Of a stretch of DNA of 64,000 bases, positions 12,466-24,308 are shown piece after piece. Position 1 is the first letter of the stretch, and each line of letters opens with the position of its first letter. Origin of the DNA: Trichobilharzia szidati (taxonomy: Eukaryota > Platyhelminthes > Trematoda > Strigeidida > Schistosomatidae). The notes beneath the pieces are model-generated. The model saw nothing but the letters and a program-made list of their open reading frames with translations, had not been told where the DNA came from and searched no databases. Location of the stretch: the NCBI GenBank assembly GCA_944472155.2, contig OX235279.1, positions 53,231,564 through 53,295,563 of the forward strand, in the 5' to 3' direction. Position numbers and translations under genes: made by a program.

Positions 12466-13330
12466 CTTATTGCCACCAACTGGGGCAGTAAGGATTTAGA
12501 TATCCAAAAATAGAAACAACAACATACTACCGAGTTCGAGTTCAGCAGGCAGAGTTCACAAAATCAAATACTTTGATAATGTCCAGTGCATCAATCAATT
12601 TTCACGCTATGCATTGGTTCAAAAAGACAGTTATTTTTGCATGTGCACGCATGTTGATGAATTTTTTTTTATATTTCTACCACAACAATTATGTGAGAAG
12701 TAATCAACAATAACAACAAACACATTGGCACAAAAAAAGAGTGGAAAAAACAATTCTGTTTTAAAATCACTGAAAGTAAGCTGGAAAAGGAAAACTTTCT
12801 TTACAGTCTTTGTGCAAATAAAATTATCTTTTGTGTTTCATGTATATTTGAGTGCGTGTGTATGCATGTGTGTAAGTGTATGCGTTAGTGTGTATGCCAG
12901 CAGCAGTTTGAAAATAAAATTACACCGAACAGTGTGTTTAAATAATTCCATAGATTACATTAACAATGACATAATTAAACATTTTGTTCAGAAATTTCAT
13001 ACTGATCGGTAGGTAAATTTCGAATGAGGTTTACAATTAACTGCAAGCTTGTAGGATTGATTGTCTTTTTCCTTCAATATATACAAAACTTCTGGTTTCA
13101 ACTTCGTCAAGTAAATGATCATTCATACATGGTGTGTATCGGTAATAAAATAACTAAACTAACTGATAACATCAAAAAAAGTTATACGCATACCAATTAC
13201 ATACAGTCTGCGAATAGAAATGAGACTTCATTTAAATAAAATATTTACACTTAAGAATGATAAACAACATAACTGAAGGTGTATGGTCAACAACGACGAA
13301 AAGAAACAGAGATTATCACGTATTTTTCTT
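12466..13330. other. Downstream flank of LRR gene, no recognised feature
   Basis: Contains a TG-rich patch (about 12850-12895) and AT-rich DNA. No exon or repeat was recognised. Part of it is presumably the 3' UTR of the LRR gene. Confidence 0.4.
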
Positions 13331-15628
13331 TCAAACAATTCCAAGTGAAGTTAACTGGCTCATATCATTCAGATTCAATGAATCTGGATCACTTTTAGGG
13401 CGTCCAATTTGTGGACGACCACATGTTGTCGACACCTTCGGACAATTAGAAGCAGACATGAAAGTAGGATTGGCACCAGCTGCTTGTGTGGTATAAGTAG
13501 TAGTAGCAGTAGTAGTAGTAGTATCATTGGTATTGATAAACTCAGGTTGCTTCATTACTGAGCTCGCATTGGAATATAATCGGTCTGTATTTTGTTGGAC
13601 ATGACTGGAAATAAAAGACTTTTCATGACCTTCAGACTGGTTAACTTTAGTGGCATGATTACTATCACTACAGTCATGACGATATTTAAGCAGTAATGGC
13701 TTCTCAGCAGAAATACCATGAGTATCACAGCCTTCTAAACCACTTTCAGCAAGTTTCTGAGATGTACGACGTGACCATGCACGATAACACATAATCACCG
13801 TTAGTGCAATAAACAAAAAGGTAATACAGACACCAACAATCAAAAGTAAATATATTCTAGAACTTTGTTCAAATTCACTTACTGAATTCCGTGTAATGCT
13901 TTCAACACTTGCAATTAATGAGGACACTTTTAATTCGGAGAGTTCCCAGTCTTTTAATTTACGAACAGCTAGTCTTGGACAGTAAGACGATACGGATGAC
14001 GCCAAGGTAGTGCCTGACACAGTTGTCATTCCATTTTGGGCTAGAAATTTCAAAGACGGTCGTGAATGGATGTCAAACTCTGTATTACTATTATTAGCAG
14101 CCTTCAGATCTTCACACATGTTTACAGACTCTTTTGCTCCTCGATAAACTTCGCGTTCTTCATATGGATTGTACGTCATATTATTGTGTTTAGTTGAAAC
14201 CAAAGAATAATAATCCCCTTCCAACATCAGTCCCTTTACGAGACTAGCTTCACCGATTAAAGAAAAAGGTCCCTTAGGCCACAATGCTCGGCCTAACCAA
14301 AGACCTAATGAAGTGCGCCAGTTGACAAACGGTACTGCTGGAAGTGGTCCCATGATTAATTCAATTGGACGTGTTACTCCAGACCCATCAGGATTACAAA
14401 ATGTGTCATCATCTATGTGCTGCCAAGGATTAGCGGTTAAATTGAGGACGAGTCTCGTCTGACTGATAGTATGTCGATCAAATAGACTCAAACTACGTGC
14501 TGTTAAATGATTTAAATGTGTCAGACGATTCCACGAAAGATCAACCCAACGCACTGGTAAACCAGATAAAAAGTCAGCTTGACTGACCGAAGAATTGGAA
14601 GATGGAATGCAAACAAGCCAGTTAGCAGAAAGGTCTAAGTATTGAAGTTGTGTCAATGAAGAAAATGTATCTGATGGTAGCTGTATAAGTCGATTTCCAC
14701 GAAGTGAAAGCACTTTCAAACTATCCAGACCTTCAAATACTTCGCTTGTTAAATTGGTTATTTTAAGTTCAACCATTTCAAGAGTGACCAAACGACTTAA
14801 ACGTGAAAATAATTTTGGTGAAGGAGTTTGAAACCCGCCAAACGTAGCTTGATCATCGTGACTCATGCGTAAATCAGTTAGAGTTGAAGCACACGGAATA
14901 AAAACGTTAGGGTCCAGTTGCTGCAATGGATTGTTTCGCAGATCTAAAGTCTCCAATTTCGACAAACCAATCAGGCTCTCAGCATCCAGAACGGTCAATA
15001 TATTACGATCCAGACGTAACTCACGTAAATTAGAACAACAGTTGTTGAAAAATACTCCAGGTTCAATATAACCAATTTTATTATCTGACAAAATTAGTAC
15101 TTGGAGATTTACAAGGTCACGAAACACTTCACGTGTTAGCGATCTGACAGGATTTGAAACTAAAATTAAATGTGTCAGACTTCTCGCAACCCCTTGAAAT
15201 ACCTTGTCACCATATCCATTCAGTGCACGATTATGCGAGATGTTCAAATGTTTAATGGTGGAGAACATAGCAAAACTGGTGGACGTTAAACGTGTCAGAT
15301 CAGTATTGATCACAGTTAAATTAGTTACTTTACGCCAGCTGCAATTAGATACCATTAAATTATTACCAGTCGAATTCATGAAGTGAGTAACATTGAAAAA
15401 ACTTAATGATTTCACTTTTTCACTGCATAATTCTGGATACATATTAGTCATTTGATCAATACTGTAACCTTCAATGTCAATACATTCACATTGTGATGAA
15501 TTGTGATAATGTGTTTGCAATGTACACTGACACGAAGCATTGGAAAATTTAATAGAAAGATTAAAGCAAAGCATGTGGTACAGGAATAAAGGCAATGTGA
15601 TAATTTGAGTGATAGACCAAAACAACAT
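13331..15628 (-). CDS. Single-pass leucine-rich-repeat membrane protein
   Basis: Uninterrupted 765-codon frame, ATG at 15626-15628, TGA at 13331-13333. Residues 1-22 are a hydrophobic signal peptide. Cysteines at 33, 35, 47 and 49 suggest an N-terminal LRR cap. About twelve LRRs follow between residues 100 and 405, each with an LxxLxLxxN-type core (for example LNISHN, LILSDN, LRLDRN, LDLRNN, LSLRGN, LDLSAN, VDLSWN), closed by NPWQHIDDDTFC. Residues 592-614 form one transmembrane helix; 615-765 is a polar tail with a Thr run (703-709) coded by an ACT-type trinucleotide repeat. Topology implies an extracellular LRR receptor or adhesion protein. No TIR, Ig or kinase domain is visible, so no named orthologue is given. 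The gene has no introns, unlike its two neighbours. The ligand is unknown. Confidence 0.93.
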   Translation of the reverse strand: MLFWSITQIITLPLFLYHMLCFNLSIKFSNASCQCTLQTHYHNSSQCECIDIEGYSIDQMTNMYPELCSEKVKSLSFFNVTHFMNSTGNNLMVSNCSWRKVTNLTVINTDLTRLTSTSFAMFSTIKHLNISHNRALNGYGDKVFQGVARSLTHLILVSNPVRSLTREVFRDLVNLQVLILSDNKIGYIEPGVFFNNCCSNLRELRLDRNILTVLDAESLIGLSKLETLDLRNNPLQQLDPNVFIPCASTLTDLRMSHDDQATFGGFQTPSPKLFSRLSRLVTLEMVELKITNLTSEVFEGLDSLKVLSLRGNRLIQLPSDTFSSLTQLQYLDLSANWLVCIPSSNSSVSQADFLSGLPVRWVDLSWNRLTHLNHLTARSLSLFDRHTISQTRLVLNLTANPWQHIDDDTFCNPDGSGVTRPIELIMGPLPAVPFVNWRTSLGLWLGRALWPKGPFSLIGEASLVKGLMLEGDYYSLVSTKHNNMTYNPYEEREVYRGAKESVNMCEDLKAANNSNTEFDIHSRPSLKFLAQNGMTTVSGTTLASSVSSYCPRLAVRKLKDWELSELKVSSLIASVESITRNSVSEFEQSSRIYLLLIVGVCITFLFIALTVIMCYRAWSRRTSQKLAESGLEGCDTHGISAEKPLLLKYRHDCSDSNHATKVNQSEGHEKSFISSHVQQNTDRLYSNASSVMKQPEFINTNDTTTTTATTTYTTQAAGANPTFMSASNCPKVSTTCGRPQIGRPKSDPDSLNLNDMSQLTSLGIV

Positions 15629-16290
15629 AATTACTAGTTGACGTGATAATTCCTTCTCTATGGTTTTACACCTTGTGTCAAATGAACAGCTAAATGATTA
15701 CGCTGGGTTATATTTCAAAACATTTTTTTCTTTAAATAAGTTGGGATTTCAGTGCATAAACAGTCATGTTTGTTTGTCTATTTTGTCTGATATATTCACA
15801 TACCTGTCTACCACACCATCAACCAAGTCGGTAGTGTAATAACTAAACATATTTAGTTGTGTGTCTAGGTGAACTTATTGGCAAATCAGAATTAGGTGAG
15901 ATGTTATGTTCGAAAGTCGAAGTTGGAACAAAGGTCAATAATTATGAGTCAACAAAATGGAGTAAAGCAAAAGTGAAGAAAAAATCTTCACAGGCATCCA
16001 GTTCACTTGTACAGCTTAGACAAATTAATGTCTTACTGTAGTCTGCTGATAAAGCAGAATATAATGATTATATAGAGAAGATAACTTCGCAAGACATCTT
16101 TCAAGCTTGGATAGTGTTATTAGAAGACAGATTATCTGAAAAATTTGATGTATTTGCGCAGTACATTTCGAATAATTTGATCACACATTTACTTGTCAAA
16201 TCAATTTAAATGAAAAATAAAGGCCAATTAAAATGCACAGTGACAGAAAGGATTTTACTATAATGAGAAAAATTAAAAATGCGTCTTGTT
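15629..16290. promoter_or_regulatory. Upstream flank of LRR gene, no defined element
   Basis: Expected to hold the 5' UTR and promoter of the minus-strand LRR gene. AT-rich; no TATA box or other site can be assigned with confidence. Confidence 0.3.
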
Positions 16291-16292
16291 AT

Positions 16293-16650
16293 CTAATCAG
16301 ATAGGGAATACCAAGGTAGGTTAAGAGTAATAACAAACTGTTTTGTACACACAAGAGGAGGGCGAATACGTTTACGTATAGCTAAAGCCTCAGTGAATTT
16401 CAAAAGGCGCTCTTGACCGTTTCTAGAAATAACCTTAAAAGCTATTTTGACATTAATCTTATGGATCATATCGGGTAGATGTTCAGCTATAGAAGAAGTT
16501 GGTAGTCTATCAATTTTCCAAAGTTCATCTGTTTTTCTAACCACTTCGGAATATGCTCTCTTACCATCACATCTAGCTGTTCGGAATTTTTCCTTTGATG
16601 CAGTTTCTTATCAACAGCTTGCAGTATTCATGGTGAGTTTATCGGAAACT
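16293..16650 (-). pseudogene. PLE GIY-YIG C-terminal remnant (PLE-6)
   Basis: Minus strand encodes VREHIPKWLEK (frame 1), then after a shift a stretch with SSIAEHL, FKVISR, EALAIRKRIRP and a final LNLPW. PLE-2 (VMEHLPKWLKR ... SSITKHL ... SLPW) shows the same order, so both belong to one family. Only the nuclease end remains, with one frameshift. Confidence 0.75.
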
Positions 16651-16699
16651 TTATTCTTTCTTCATTTTCACCAACCGTCCCTTCAAGCACAATAGCATG

Positions 16700-17640
16700 C
16701 ACTAACTACATACAGTCAAGCACTGTAACCTGAACACCACAAAATCCCTACAGATAACTTGTTTAATAATAGATGCTTCAAAGATATGAGCCATAAGTGC
16801 ACCTTCCATATCCTTCATAGCCACAAGTAATTCATTAAGGATCTCAGAATATCTTAGTGATCTGAAAATGAATAATTATTAAGACTGATATAACTTAAGT
16901 AACAGGTGTAGTAGTTGTAGGACACAGGTGCTAGCTACTATTCTACAGAAAGCTGACACTAATTTTTGGCATTTTAGAAGGACCATTTATACTATTCTTC
17001 TTGCCCCAATGAACACTGATATCAACATAATCTGATGCTATGTTATGCATTGAGCAATTACGGTCTCCCGAAATTCCATGTGACAATGTAAATTAAACTA
17101 GTATCACATCTTTGCCTGAGTAATTTTAACTAGAAACTTCGTCGAAATGGATATAATCACCCGGAAATCCAGCAGCTTGTCTCACTCATCACATGATCTC
17201 TTCAATGTGTTATGGAATATTTCAATCATCACGGATGGTAACAAAAGCGTTTGACATCCTCAAAACGTACATCTTACTTATGTATGTGGGCTATTTCTCT
17301 TTCAAATGCCCGATTCTCATAGAATAACTGATATGACAACAACCATTGTCTGTAGTCAATTTACAACCTTAAGAACTATAACAACTTGCACATAACAAAG
17401 GTTTGAGGCTATTTCGACAAATAACATACATACTCACACACACACTCATACAAAACTAATCTGTACAAATCAACCATAGAGGAGTGAACACAACAACAAT
17501 TTGACATTAGTCATCACAAATATGTGATGACTGCTTACATATTTCTTTTGGTAAAAAATGTCCATGGCCAGATGACCTTCAAATAAACTGACTTTAATTT
17601 ATGTAAAAAATTTTTTGACTATATATTTTGATGATTAATA
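16700..17640. other. Gene-free stretch, no recognised feature
   Basis: AT-rich DNA. No exon or known repeat was recognised before the hammerhead-like motif at 17655. Confidence 0.4.
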
Positions 17641-17654
17641 AAAATCCGAATAAA

Positions 17655-17695
17655 TCTGCTGAAGAAACTGTGGCTTACACAACGAAACGTTCAGA
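17655..17695 (+). ncRNA. Hammerhead ribozyme candidate 2
   Basis: Stem I TCTG/CAGA (17655-17658 with 17692-17695). Core CTGAAGA (17659-17665), all invariant bases present. Stem II TGTG/CACA (17669-17672 with 17678-17681) sits on mismatched bases (AAC/AC). GAAA at 17684-17687. Stem III AC/GT, cleavage after T17691. Resembles the PLE tail motif at 4989-5030, but no coding end of a PLE is visible upstream. Confidence 0.4.
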
Positions 17696-18220
17696 AAAAT
17701 CTTGCTTTGATTTTCTCAACACGCTGGGAATAATTTATAAAGCTTTAAGGCTCTAAAACGCAAATAATAGTCTTTCCATGCGAAATTCCCTATAAAGGAT
17801 GACTTTTTTAGTAACATATCGTCTGAGATATCAAGACAATTTTACCCATTAATACGAAAACATGACAGAAAAACATTGCTTTTTTCGGCTACAGAAGCCT
17901 AAAGCGAGTCAAAAACAATATATTTTTGCAAAACTGAACGATTATAACGCCTCTATAGGTGTGAACGTGATAACCCATACAGTGCGCGATAATATATCAC
18001 GATAACGTTTATCCTCATCCTCCCAAAATCCTACTATTTACATTCCTACTGTATGGTAAATTCAATGAAAACACCCTTCTTAGGGACAGAATAGATTGTA
18101 GGCTTTAAAACTTATTTTTCTTCTGCACAGGCTCAAAATTTATAAAGGATATCCGTTTTCAACCAAAGCATCCATCTAATATTTTTCGAGTATTGGTTTT
18201 TGTAGAGATTTGTTTGACTG

Positions 18221-18379
18221 GTTGGAGGATTTCATCATGGGCTGACATCAGTTAGAGAACCATTGGAAAACCTGAGAGTACTGATGAAGAGTCCGAAACT
18301 AGGACGAAACAACTGTCCAGTACTCCCATGTTTTCCAGTGGTTCTTTAATTCATGTCAGCTCATCATGAAATACTCAAC
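18221..18379 (+). mobile_element. Foldback hammerhead SINE (copy C)
   Basis: Two arms of about 62 bases (18221-18283 and 18318-18379) are inverted copies of the SINE tail, about 80% identical. They enclose a 34-base loop (18284-18317) that is exactly the hammerhead core: ATGAAGA, GTCC...GGAC, GAAA, ACA/TGT, GTC. So the whole unit is one hairpin with the catalytic core at its tip. C3 is A, as in copy B. Confidence 0.8.
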
Positions 18380-18689
18380 CATCCATCTAATAACAATGCC
18401 GAAATTTATAAAAGGGACTAATTGCTTTAAACCTTTCAAACTACTATTTTTTGTTTTGATATCATGTAGTCTGACTTAACATCGACAAACAAACGATGCA
18501 ATCCCGCCTACTATGCAATGTCAAGTCATTTTGATATTAACATATAGTAATCAAATATTAAAAATTAGAGGACGTTTCGTGAACAATTTATAGCTCATAA
18601 TCATACCAGTGTGTTGATACAGCTTCATAACTTGCTTTAAATTACCTTAATTCTTACTGTTTTTATTGCAAGAGCCGATTACTCAACAC

Positions 18690-18965
18690 ATGTGTAGAAG
18701 AAAATGGAGATGGATTGGGCAGCGTTGAGGAGGCCGTCAAACGACATCACGCGCAATGCAGGTCATCGCTCAAGTGGAATCCCAATGAGAAGCGACGAGT
18801 GGGCCGTCGGTGTGAGGGTGACATGGAGGAGATAGCGTGAGGGGCAAATAAGCGATAATGGGCAATTGTGGACCCAGCTGAAGAGGACAACAGAATATAG
18901 AGCAAAGTAGAGATGTGTTATCGAAGCTCTATGTTCCACTCAGAACCCAAGGGAATAATAATAAT
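18690..18965 (+). pseudogene. RTE-type non-LTR retrotransposon 3' remnant
   Basis: Encodes a degenerate version of the RKWRWIG block seen intact at 36307-36552 (minus), with several stops and shifts. Ends with CTCTATGTTCCACT and a (TAA)n-like tail (about 18950-18965), as RTE-class 3' ends do. Confidence 0.6.
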
Positions 18966-19230
18966 ACTTCTTGCTGTTTTTATTGCAATTTCCCATACAT
19001 CTGGACAGATGTTTACCTTCGCTACACTGAATAACTAGACAGCTTCATCGTTAGTTTTAACTGGCAATATAGTCAAAGTTACTAATAAGCTTTGAGTGCT
19101 AGTATCAACTCACCGATCTCCCATGCAGTATTTTTAACGTTAAGAGGCAAATCACCAAAAATCGGCGACCTCAGATCGTACGGAATTGTGCGACCAGTTG
19201 TATCTTTTACTATTTATATTTACGTTAGTT

Positions 19231-19505
19231 TTTGATTTTCCCGTTGATTGATTGGGAAGAAAGCCATAAACTGACTTGAATAATAACTGATGCCCTTTGC
19301 ACAAGAAAGAGGTGGCTCTCGTGACCCAGGTGGTCTAGTAAATAATAATGCCTTAGCGTTTGAAACAATGCATATTGGGTTCAAGTTTTAGTGGAAACCC
19401 CCACCCCACCCTCAGTGGGAAATGTAGGTACATCCAGATGACAAGTCTCAAGTAGAAAGAAATGTTCGTTTCGGTTGCTGTTTGTAGTCACCATCCGCTT
19501 ACTTC
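19231..19505 (+). mobile_element. Sm-alpha-like hammerhead SINE, decayed copy
   Basis: Starts GATTTTCCCGTTGATTGATT, like the Sm-alpha copy at 27547 (GATTTTTCCCGTCGATTGATT). It contains a weak B box (GGGTTCAAGTTTTAG) and a hammerhead relic at 19433-19475 (CCAGATGACAAGTC ... TAGAAAGAAA). Stem II no longer pairs well and the first core box is altered. Confidence 0.65.
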
Positions 19506-19925
19506 ACGCATCTTTTATTGTTTTCACATATGCTATTCCAAAATGATAGAATTTTTATGATAATCCTAAACTTTTACGAAGAAATACAGCACTCCAGTCG
19601 GAGAAAGCTGACTACCCGCTTACATCACTGAGGTACTCAATTTTCCATAGAGCATAAAATTTACTTAATTTCATTTTATTTTAAACATCTAATAACTTCC
19701 ATGAGGAACAATCTGTATCCAGGTACACTTTGGAATAGCTTCCAATAAACCTCCACAAACGCATTGAAGGGACAAAATACGTCGGGGGTCGAAGTCTCTT
19801 TCAGGTAGAACACTATTCCGTCGAATGATATACTTTAGATTACTGTTTTACTAGAAGATTCCTTATAAGCAGTAGACAAAAACACTGAAAATTCTATACT
19901 GCTTATAAACATATTGCTCAGAATA

Positions 19926-20010
19926 AAGCATAAGTGCGTCGGTGGCACAGTGGTTAGGACTCTCGCCGACCATAAACATGGTGCGGGGTTCGACCCTATG
20001 CCGACGCACA
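19926..20010 (+). mobile_element. tRNA-headed SINE fragment
   Basis: GTGCGTCGG at the 5' end pairs with CCGACGCAC at the 3' end, nine pairs. A-box-like GGCACAGTGGTTAGGAC and B-box-like GGGGTTCGACCCTATG are well kept. Same head as the SINEs at 6676 and 48305, without their body. The anticodon arm does not match a normal tRNA, so I call a SINE head rather than a tRNA gene. Confidence 0.7.
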
Positions 20011-20089
20011 CCTGATATCTATAGTGGGCCTGCAAAATTTGGGCTACCGATATCACATGCTGAAAATTCCATACCTGTACCAATCAAGC

Positions 20090-20338
20090 TGTAATAAAAA
20101 AATTATTCTCAGAAATCATTACTGTACTGATGTAGCTTTGTCCTTCATCAGTGATTGACATTATGGCTGAGCATATATGGACTGGCTGACTGGTTTCAAC
20201 GTAGAACTTTGCATAGATGTGCACCAGTTCGAGTTGCCACGCTCCCGCCATGTAGCACACAAAGCAAGGGAAGAGAGTAGAGAAATTCAAAAGAGATAAA
20301 CAGAAATATGATGCATAAAGAATAGTAATATGGAGGAG
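20090..20338 (-). repeat. RTE/CR1 3'-UTR repeat, also at 45250-45430
   Basis: Shares TTCAAC-TAGAACTT-GC and AGTTGCCACG blocks, in the same order, with 45285-45345. At 45.2 kb this sequence lies directly downstream of a minus-strand non-LTR coding remnant, so it is taken as that element's 3' UTR. Confidence 0.5.
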
Positions 20339-20339
20339 G

Positions 20340-21414
20340 AGGAAATTCTTACTTTTATGCAGATGGGCGTCTATTCCGTCAAGTTGATGGTGTCATAATG
20401 GGAAGCCCCCTGGGACCACTATTCGCAGACTTATTATTGTCAGGCCTAGAAACCGGTACCTTGCAGCAACATATACAAGAAACGGATGTATACCTTAGAT
20501 ATGTTGATGACATTTTGACTGTCTGGGAAAGCAGATCAAAAGCCGAAGACATGTTAATAAAATTCAACTCATACCATCCAAATCTCAATTTCAAAGTAGA
20601 ACACGAGGAAAACGATACTATTGAATTCCTAGACATTTTTCTGAAGAAAATCAATGATGGCACAATCGAAAGATCTATATTTAGAAAGTCTTCATGGACA
20701 AGACAGTACATGCATTTCAAGAGCTTTTGTTCCAATCCAGTATAAAAAGAACTTAGTCAGAACACTGTTCAATAGAGCACGAAAAATTTGTTCTGACAGT
20801 ACTACTGAGCACGAAATGAAATTTCTGAAGGATATTTTATCTAAGAATGGATATCCTAAGAGGTTCATTAATAAATACTCTAAAGAAATTAGCCCCTGCA
20901 AAACAATCCAAACAGTTCTGAAGAAACCTGTCTATATCAGTTCGCCGTTCAAAGGAGATGATGTACAGGAAGCAGTCAAACGAAGACTCCACAAAGCCAT
21001 CAAGAGAGCTTATTATGCTGCAAAACTTGTTTTCCTTAACACCACTAAGCGAGTGCTTCAACAATCTGGGAAAGACCAGTCGCCAATCCTCGACACTTCA
21101 AACTGCGTATTTCAATTTTAGTGTGTTTGTGGAAGCAAATACATAGGTCGTACGGAAAGGTGATTGTCTACTCGCGTGATGGAACATTTGCCAAAATGGT
21201 TGAAAAGAGCTGAGTTCAAAGCGCCAAAATCCTCAATAACAAAGCATCTTGTGGATTACGGGCACGATATCGACGCGGTCAAGTCATTCACCATTGTCAG
21301 CAGACAAGAAACAAGAAGATGCTTGCAATTGCAGAGGCTTGTGCAATTCGAGTTTACAAACCAGGTCTCTGTGTACAAAAGGAGATGGTCATGAGTCTGT
21401 CACTACCATGGTGA
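20340..21414 (+). pseudogene. PLE copy 2 (PLE-2), 5'-truncated RT plus GIY-YIG
   Basis: Starts inside RT at FYADGRLFRQVDGVIMGSPL. The YVDD motif is at about 20497-20508 (LRYVDDIL). A +1 shift in the T run at 20725-20728 moves the frame from 20398-20745 to 20654-21120. A TAG at 21118-21120 interrupts just before CVCGSKYIGRT, the YIG end of the nuclease. A third shift lies near 21350, and the protein ends SLPW with TGA at 21412-21414. Family differs from PLE-1 and includes PLE-6. Non-coding tail runs to roughly 21730. Confidence 0.88.
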
Positions 21415-21859
21415 TACGTTTTACTTATTATTCTACCTCTTATTTTTATTATTATCATTATTATTCTTGATTCATTTAAAACTATCCTTTATCAGTAGGA
21501 TTATCTTAACTCACTTCAACACTATTATTATTATAACTATTACTATTGATATTACTATGTTTGCAATTCTTGTTATATTCTCTAATGACTAATTGTTTAT
21601 CTAAATGATGTAATTGAAGCGTAATGCAATTTATCTTAATTTTGATCTCTCATACTCCCTCTCTCCCTTTATCTATTTGAACATGACCTGGAAAAACATT
21701 CGCACCTGTCTTTCTGCATGACTAATTCAATGTAGTTTGTTTACTTATCAGTCTTATATCTCCCAAAGTATATATATCCGTGTATGTAGAGTATTCAGCT
21801 GACGAATTCTGTCGAAATTTGATGAATTCATTAAATCCTGCTTTATTAACCTTTATTGC

Positions 21860-22460
21860 TTGTTTTAATATGGAGGAGCTACATAGTTTTATTGGATATG
21901 ATAAATCACAAGGAGTCCATGCATCTACGCCATTGAGAACGATTTTGAGCCATATCACCGATTGTCTCCACCCACTGATTTTTACCATCTCGAGGACCCC
22001 AATCAGGAAGTCTACACCTCCTTACGTGGCTGGCTTAAACTAACTGTTGTGGATTTCATTGACTAATGAAGCCATGTTTTCGTCTGACCACCTCTTTTCC
22101 AACCTGATCAATCCTTTGTCAGCTAACATTGCCGGTCGAGGAAGGCGATGGCTAGGCATGCGTAACACATGTCCTAACCATCTCAATCGATGTAACTTCA
22201 CAAACTCGTCGATTGATTTCCCCTACTTACCTAGCACTCGACCGAAGCCTAATCTCAATATTGCTCACCTTATTATACCACCACCTAACATGGGAGATAG
22301 AACGCAGACACCTATGATAAAAGACAGCTAGTTAGGACAGAGCAAACTGCTGAGCAGTAAACACGTCCTTTGGTCGACAGCTGGACATCACGCATACGCT
22401 AGAGATGGCGTAAGTTGGCATTTGCCAAACGAGCCTTCGGTATCAGAAGCATACATGATT
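21860..22460 (-). pseudogene. CR1/RTE-type non-LTR C-terminal remnant, copy 1
   Basis: Minus strand carries a degraded version of the block intact at 45443-46182: RWWYNKVSN-like, [18 protein letters not shown] and GWGPRD-like segments can be followed through several frames. No intact frame remains. Confidence 0.7.
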
Positions 22461-23488
22461 AGGAAAACGTAACTGCATTCAATCCAACTTTAAATTAGGC
22501 ATTAAAATTTAAGTGGTACAACTGATGACCGTTGTTGCAGATTTCCTGTACAAATCGTTTTAAATATTTTAAAATACTGTCTTCGATAATTTCGGTTTCT
22601 AATGTGGAGAAGGCAGTAACGAAGATTTTCATGAGTGAAATTACTTTGTAAATATTTATGCTAAATTGGTCTCTGACAATGTAATTTTAAAGGTGTATAG
22701 ATAAACTCAGGTACTTCATATATCCCACTCATATACTGATCAGAAGAAATGTAACTTATTGCAGTCAAGGCTTGAGGTGCGAGCGTTCATGTATTGCATT
22801 ACTGGGATGTGTTAATAATCTACTTAGTGAAGGATTTCCCGATACGTAGTATCATCTTGCCAAGAAGTGTCTGTCACGGATCAACACTCCTTTACATGCG
22901 AGTAGTATTAGCTTGTTGACTGCTTAAATTACGTGGATAACACGTTTAAATCACCATTAGTTCTTCATTCATTGGAAAATTAAATCTCAGCTGATATTAT
23001 GTGTTTGGACTCCTTAAACAGGGAGATTTCCTGGACCACTGATCATATGTGTGGACTTTTCACTAACTTAAGCAGTTATCAGAAATACATTTTTCTTGAG
23101 GGTACATTTCGGCTGAAACCGATCTGATGAACTGACAGAGAAAACTGTTCCAAAACGCTCATACATCTTTATACTGCGCAAAACTATTATGAATGTCTGA
23201 TGACATTATAAGTTTTCTCTATTTAAATGACAAGTCATAAGTAATAGTCTAAAATTTTCAAGTTAGTTAGTATTTAGCAAATGACTTGAACTTCCATTAC
23301 ACTAATAAGTTTCAATATACACGTGGGATTCTTAATAGTCCAGCAAATAGGGAACGACTTAATTCTACGAACCCACTCGAAGACAAAATTTACTATCCTA
23401 AGGGATCCATTATCCAGATTAGACGAAATAATCTATTCTATGAAGTGCGCAGAGGATGATATTAGTCGATCAGTGAGTTAGTTTATCC

Positions 23489-23529
<41 letters not shown>

Positions 23530-24308
23530 AGCATGAGGAATTGGTTTAAAAAAGTGGTTCAAGTCGAAAACAGTGACAGATGCATACGTTCACTTTATTA
23601 AAACTGTTGAAGCCTTAGTTGAGATTTCATAAGTTTCAGTTGACTTCAGTTATTTCACTGAATATGTCTACTTATGTTGTTCGAAAGCTTGACAAGTTTG
23701 ATTAGTGCAATATAGTATCTACCCTGACATAGTGAGGTGAGTCCCCACGTTTCGATATGCTAGATACACCTCTATCCGTTGCAAATCAATCATGAGCGAA
23801 TTATACTCGTGATGTATTGCAAGTAACACTTAAACCTTATCACTTGATGTTTTTGGACAACATTGTTGAATGGTTATCTACGTGCAGCATAGTGTAATAA
23901 AATATGATGTCTACATTTATAAAGATAAAGTGATGAAAAATCACGTTCGTCGTTAGTTAGTTAAAAGCAAGTGACATGAGGTTCAGGATTAAGTCCCTTG
24001 TTTACCGATGATTATGAGCTAAACATGTTTCCAGCCTTGAAATGATTAGAAGTCAGTTTGATTTAAGACAACAGCTGAATGCGTTGTAAGCAAGAGCCTA
24101 ACGAAAGAATTAAACATTCACAGTCAGTCGACCTACACTCACTGGGATGAGAAAAGTGGAAGAGTTAATTAGCATACATATTGATGCTATCAAGTATTTG
24201 AGATAGACGGAAGACGAAGAAGCCCGCCAGTAGTGACACACACTAGGCAAGATTATGAACAGTGAACAGGCAATAAGAAAATTTCCGCTTATAAACACGC
24301 AAAAGTGT
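22461..24308. other. Gene-free stretch with one microsatellite
   Basis: AT-rich. A (TA)n run lies at 23490-23527. No exon or repeat family was recognised. Confidence 0.45.
23490..23527. repeat. (TA)n microsatellite
   Basis: AT dinucleotide run of about 38 bases. Confidence 0.95.

Noticed and set aside
12725..13012. 95-codon open frame
   Set aside because: Built largely over a TG-rich low-complexity patch; no protein features.
13257..13496. Plus-strand frame over the end of the LRR gene
   Set aside because: Shadow of the minus-strand coding region.
19930..20003. Possible tRNA gene with paired ends and A/B boxes
   Set aside because: The same head occurs fused to SINE bodies elsewhere, and the middle does not form a normal anticodon arm.
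21780..22331. Plus-strand frames over the non-LTR remnant
   Set aside because: They are antisense shadows; the minus strand carries the recognisable pol motifs.
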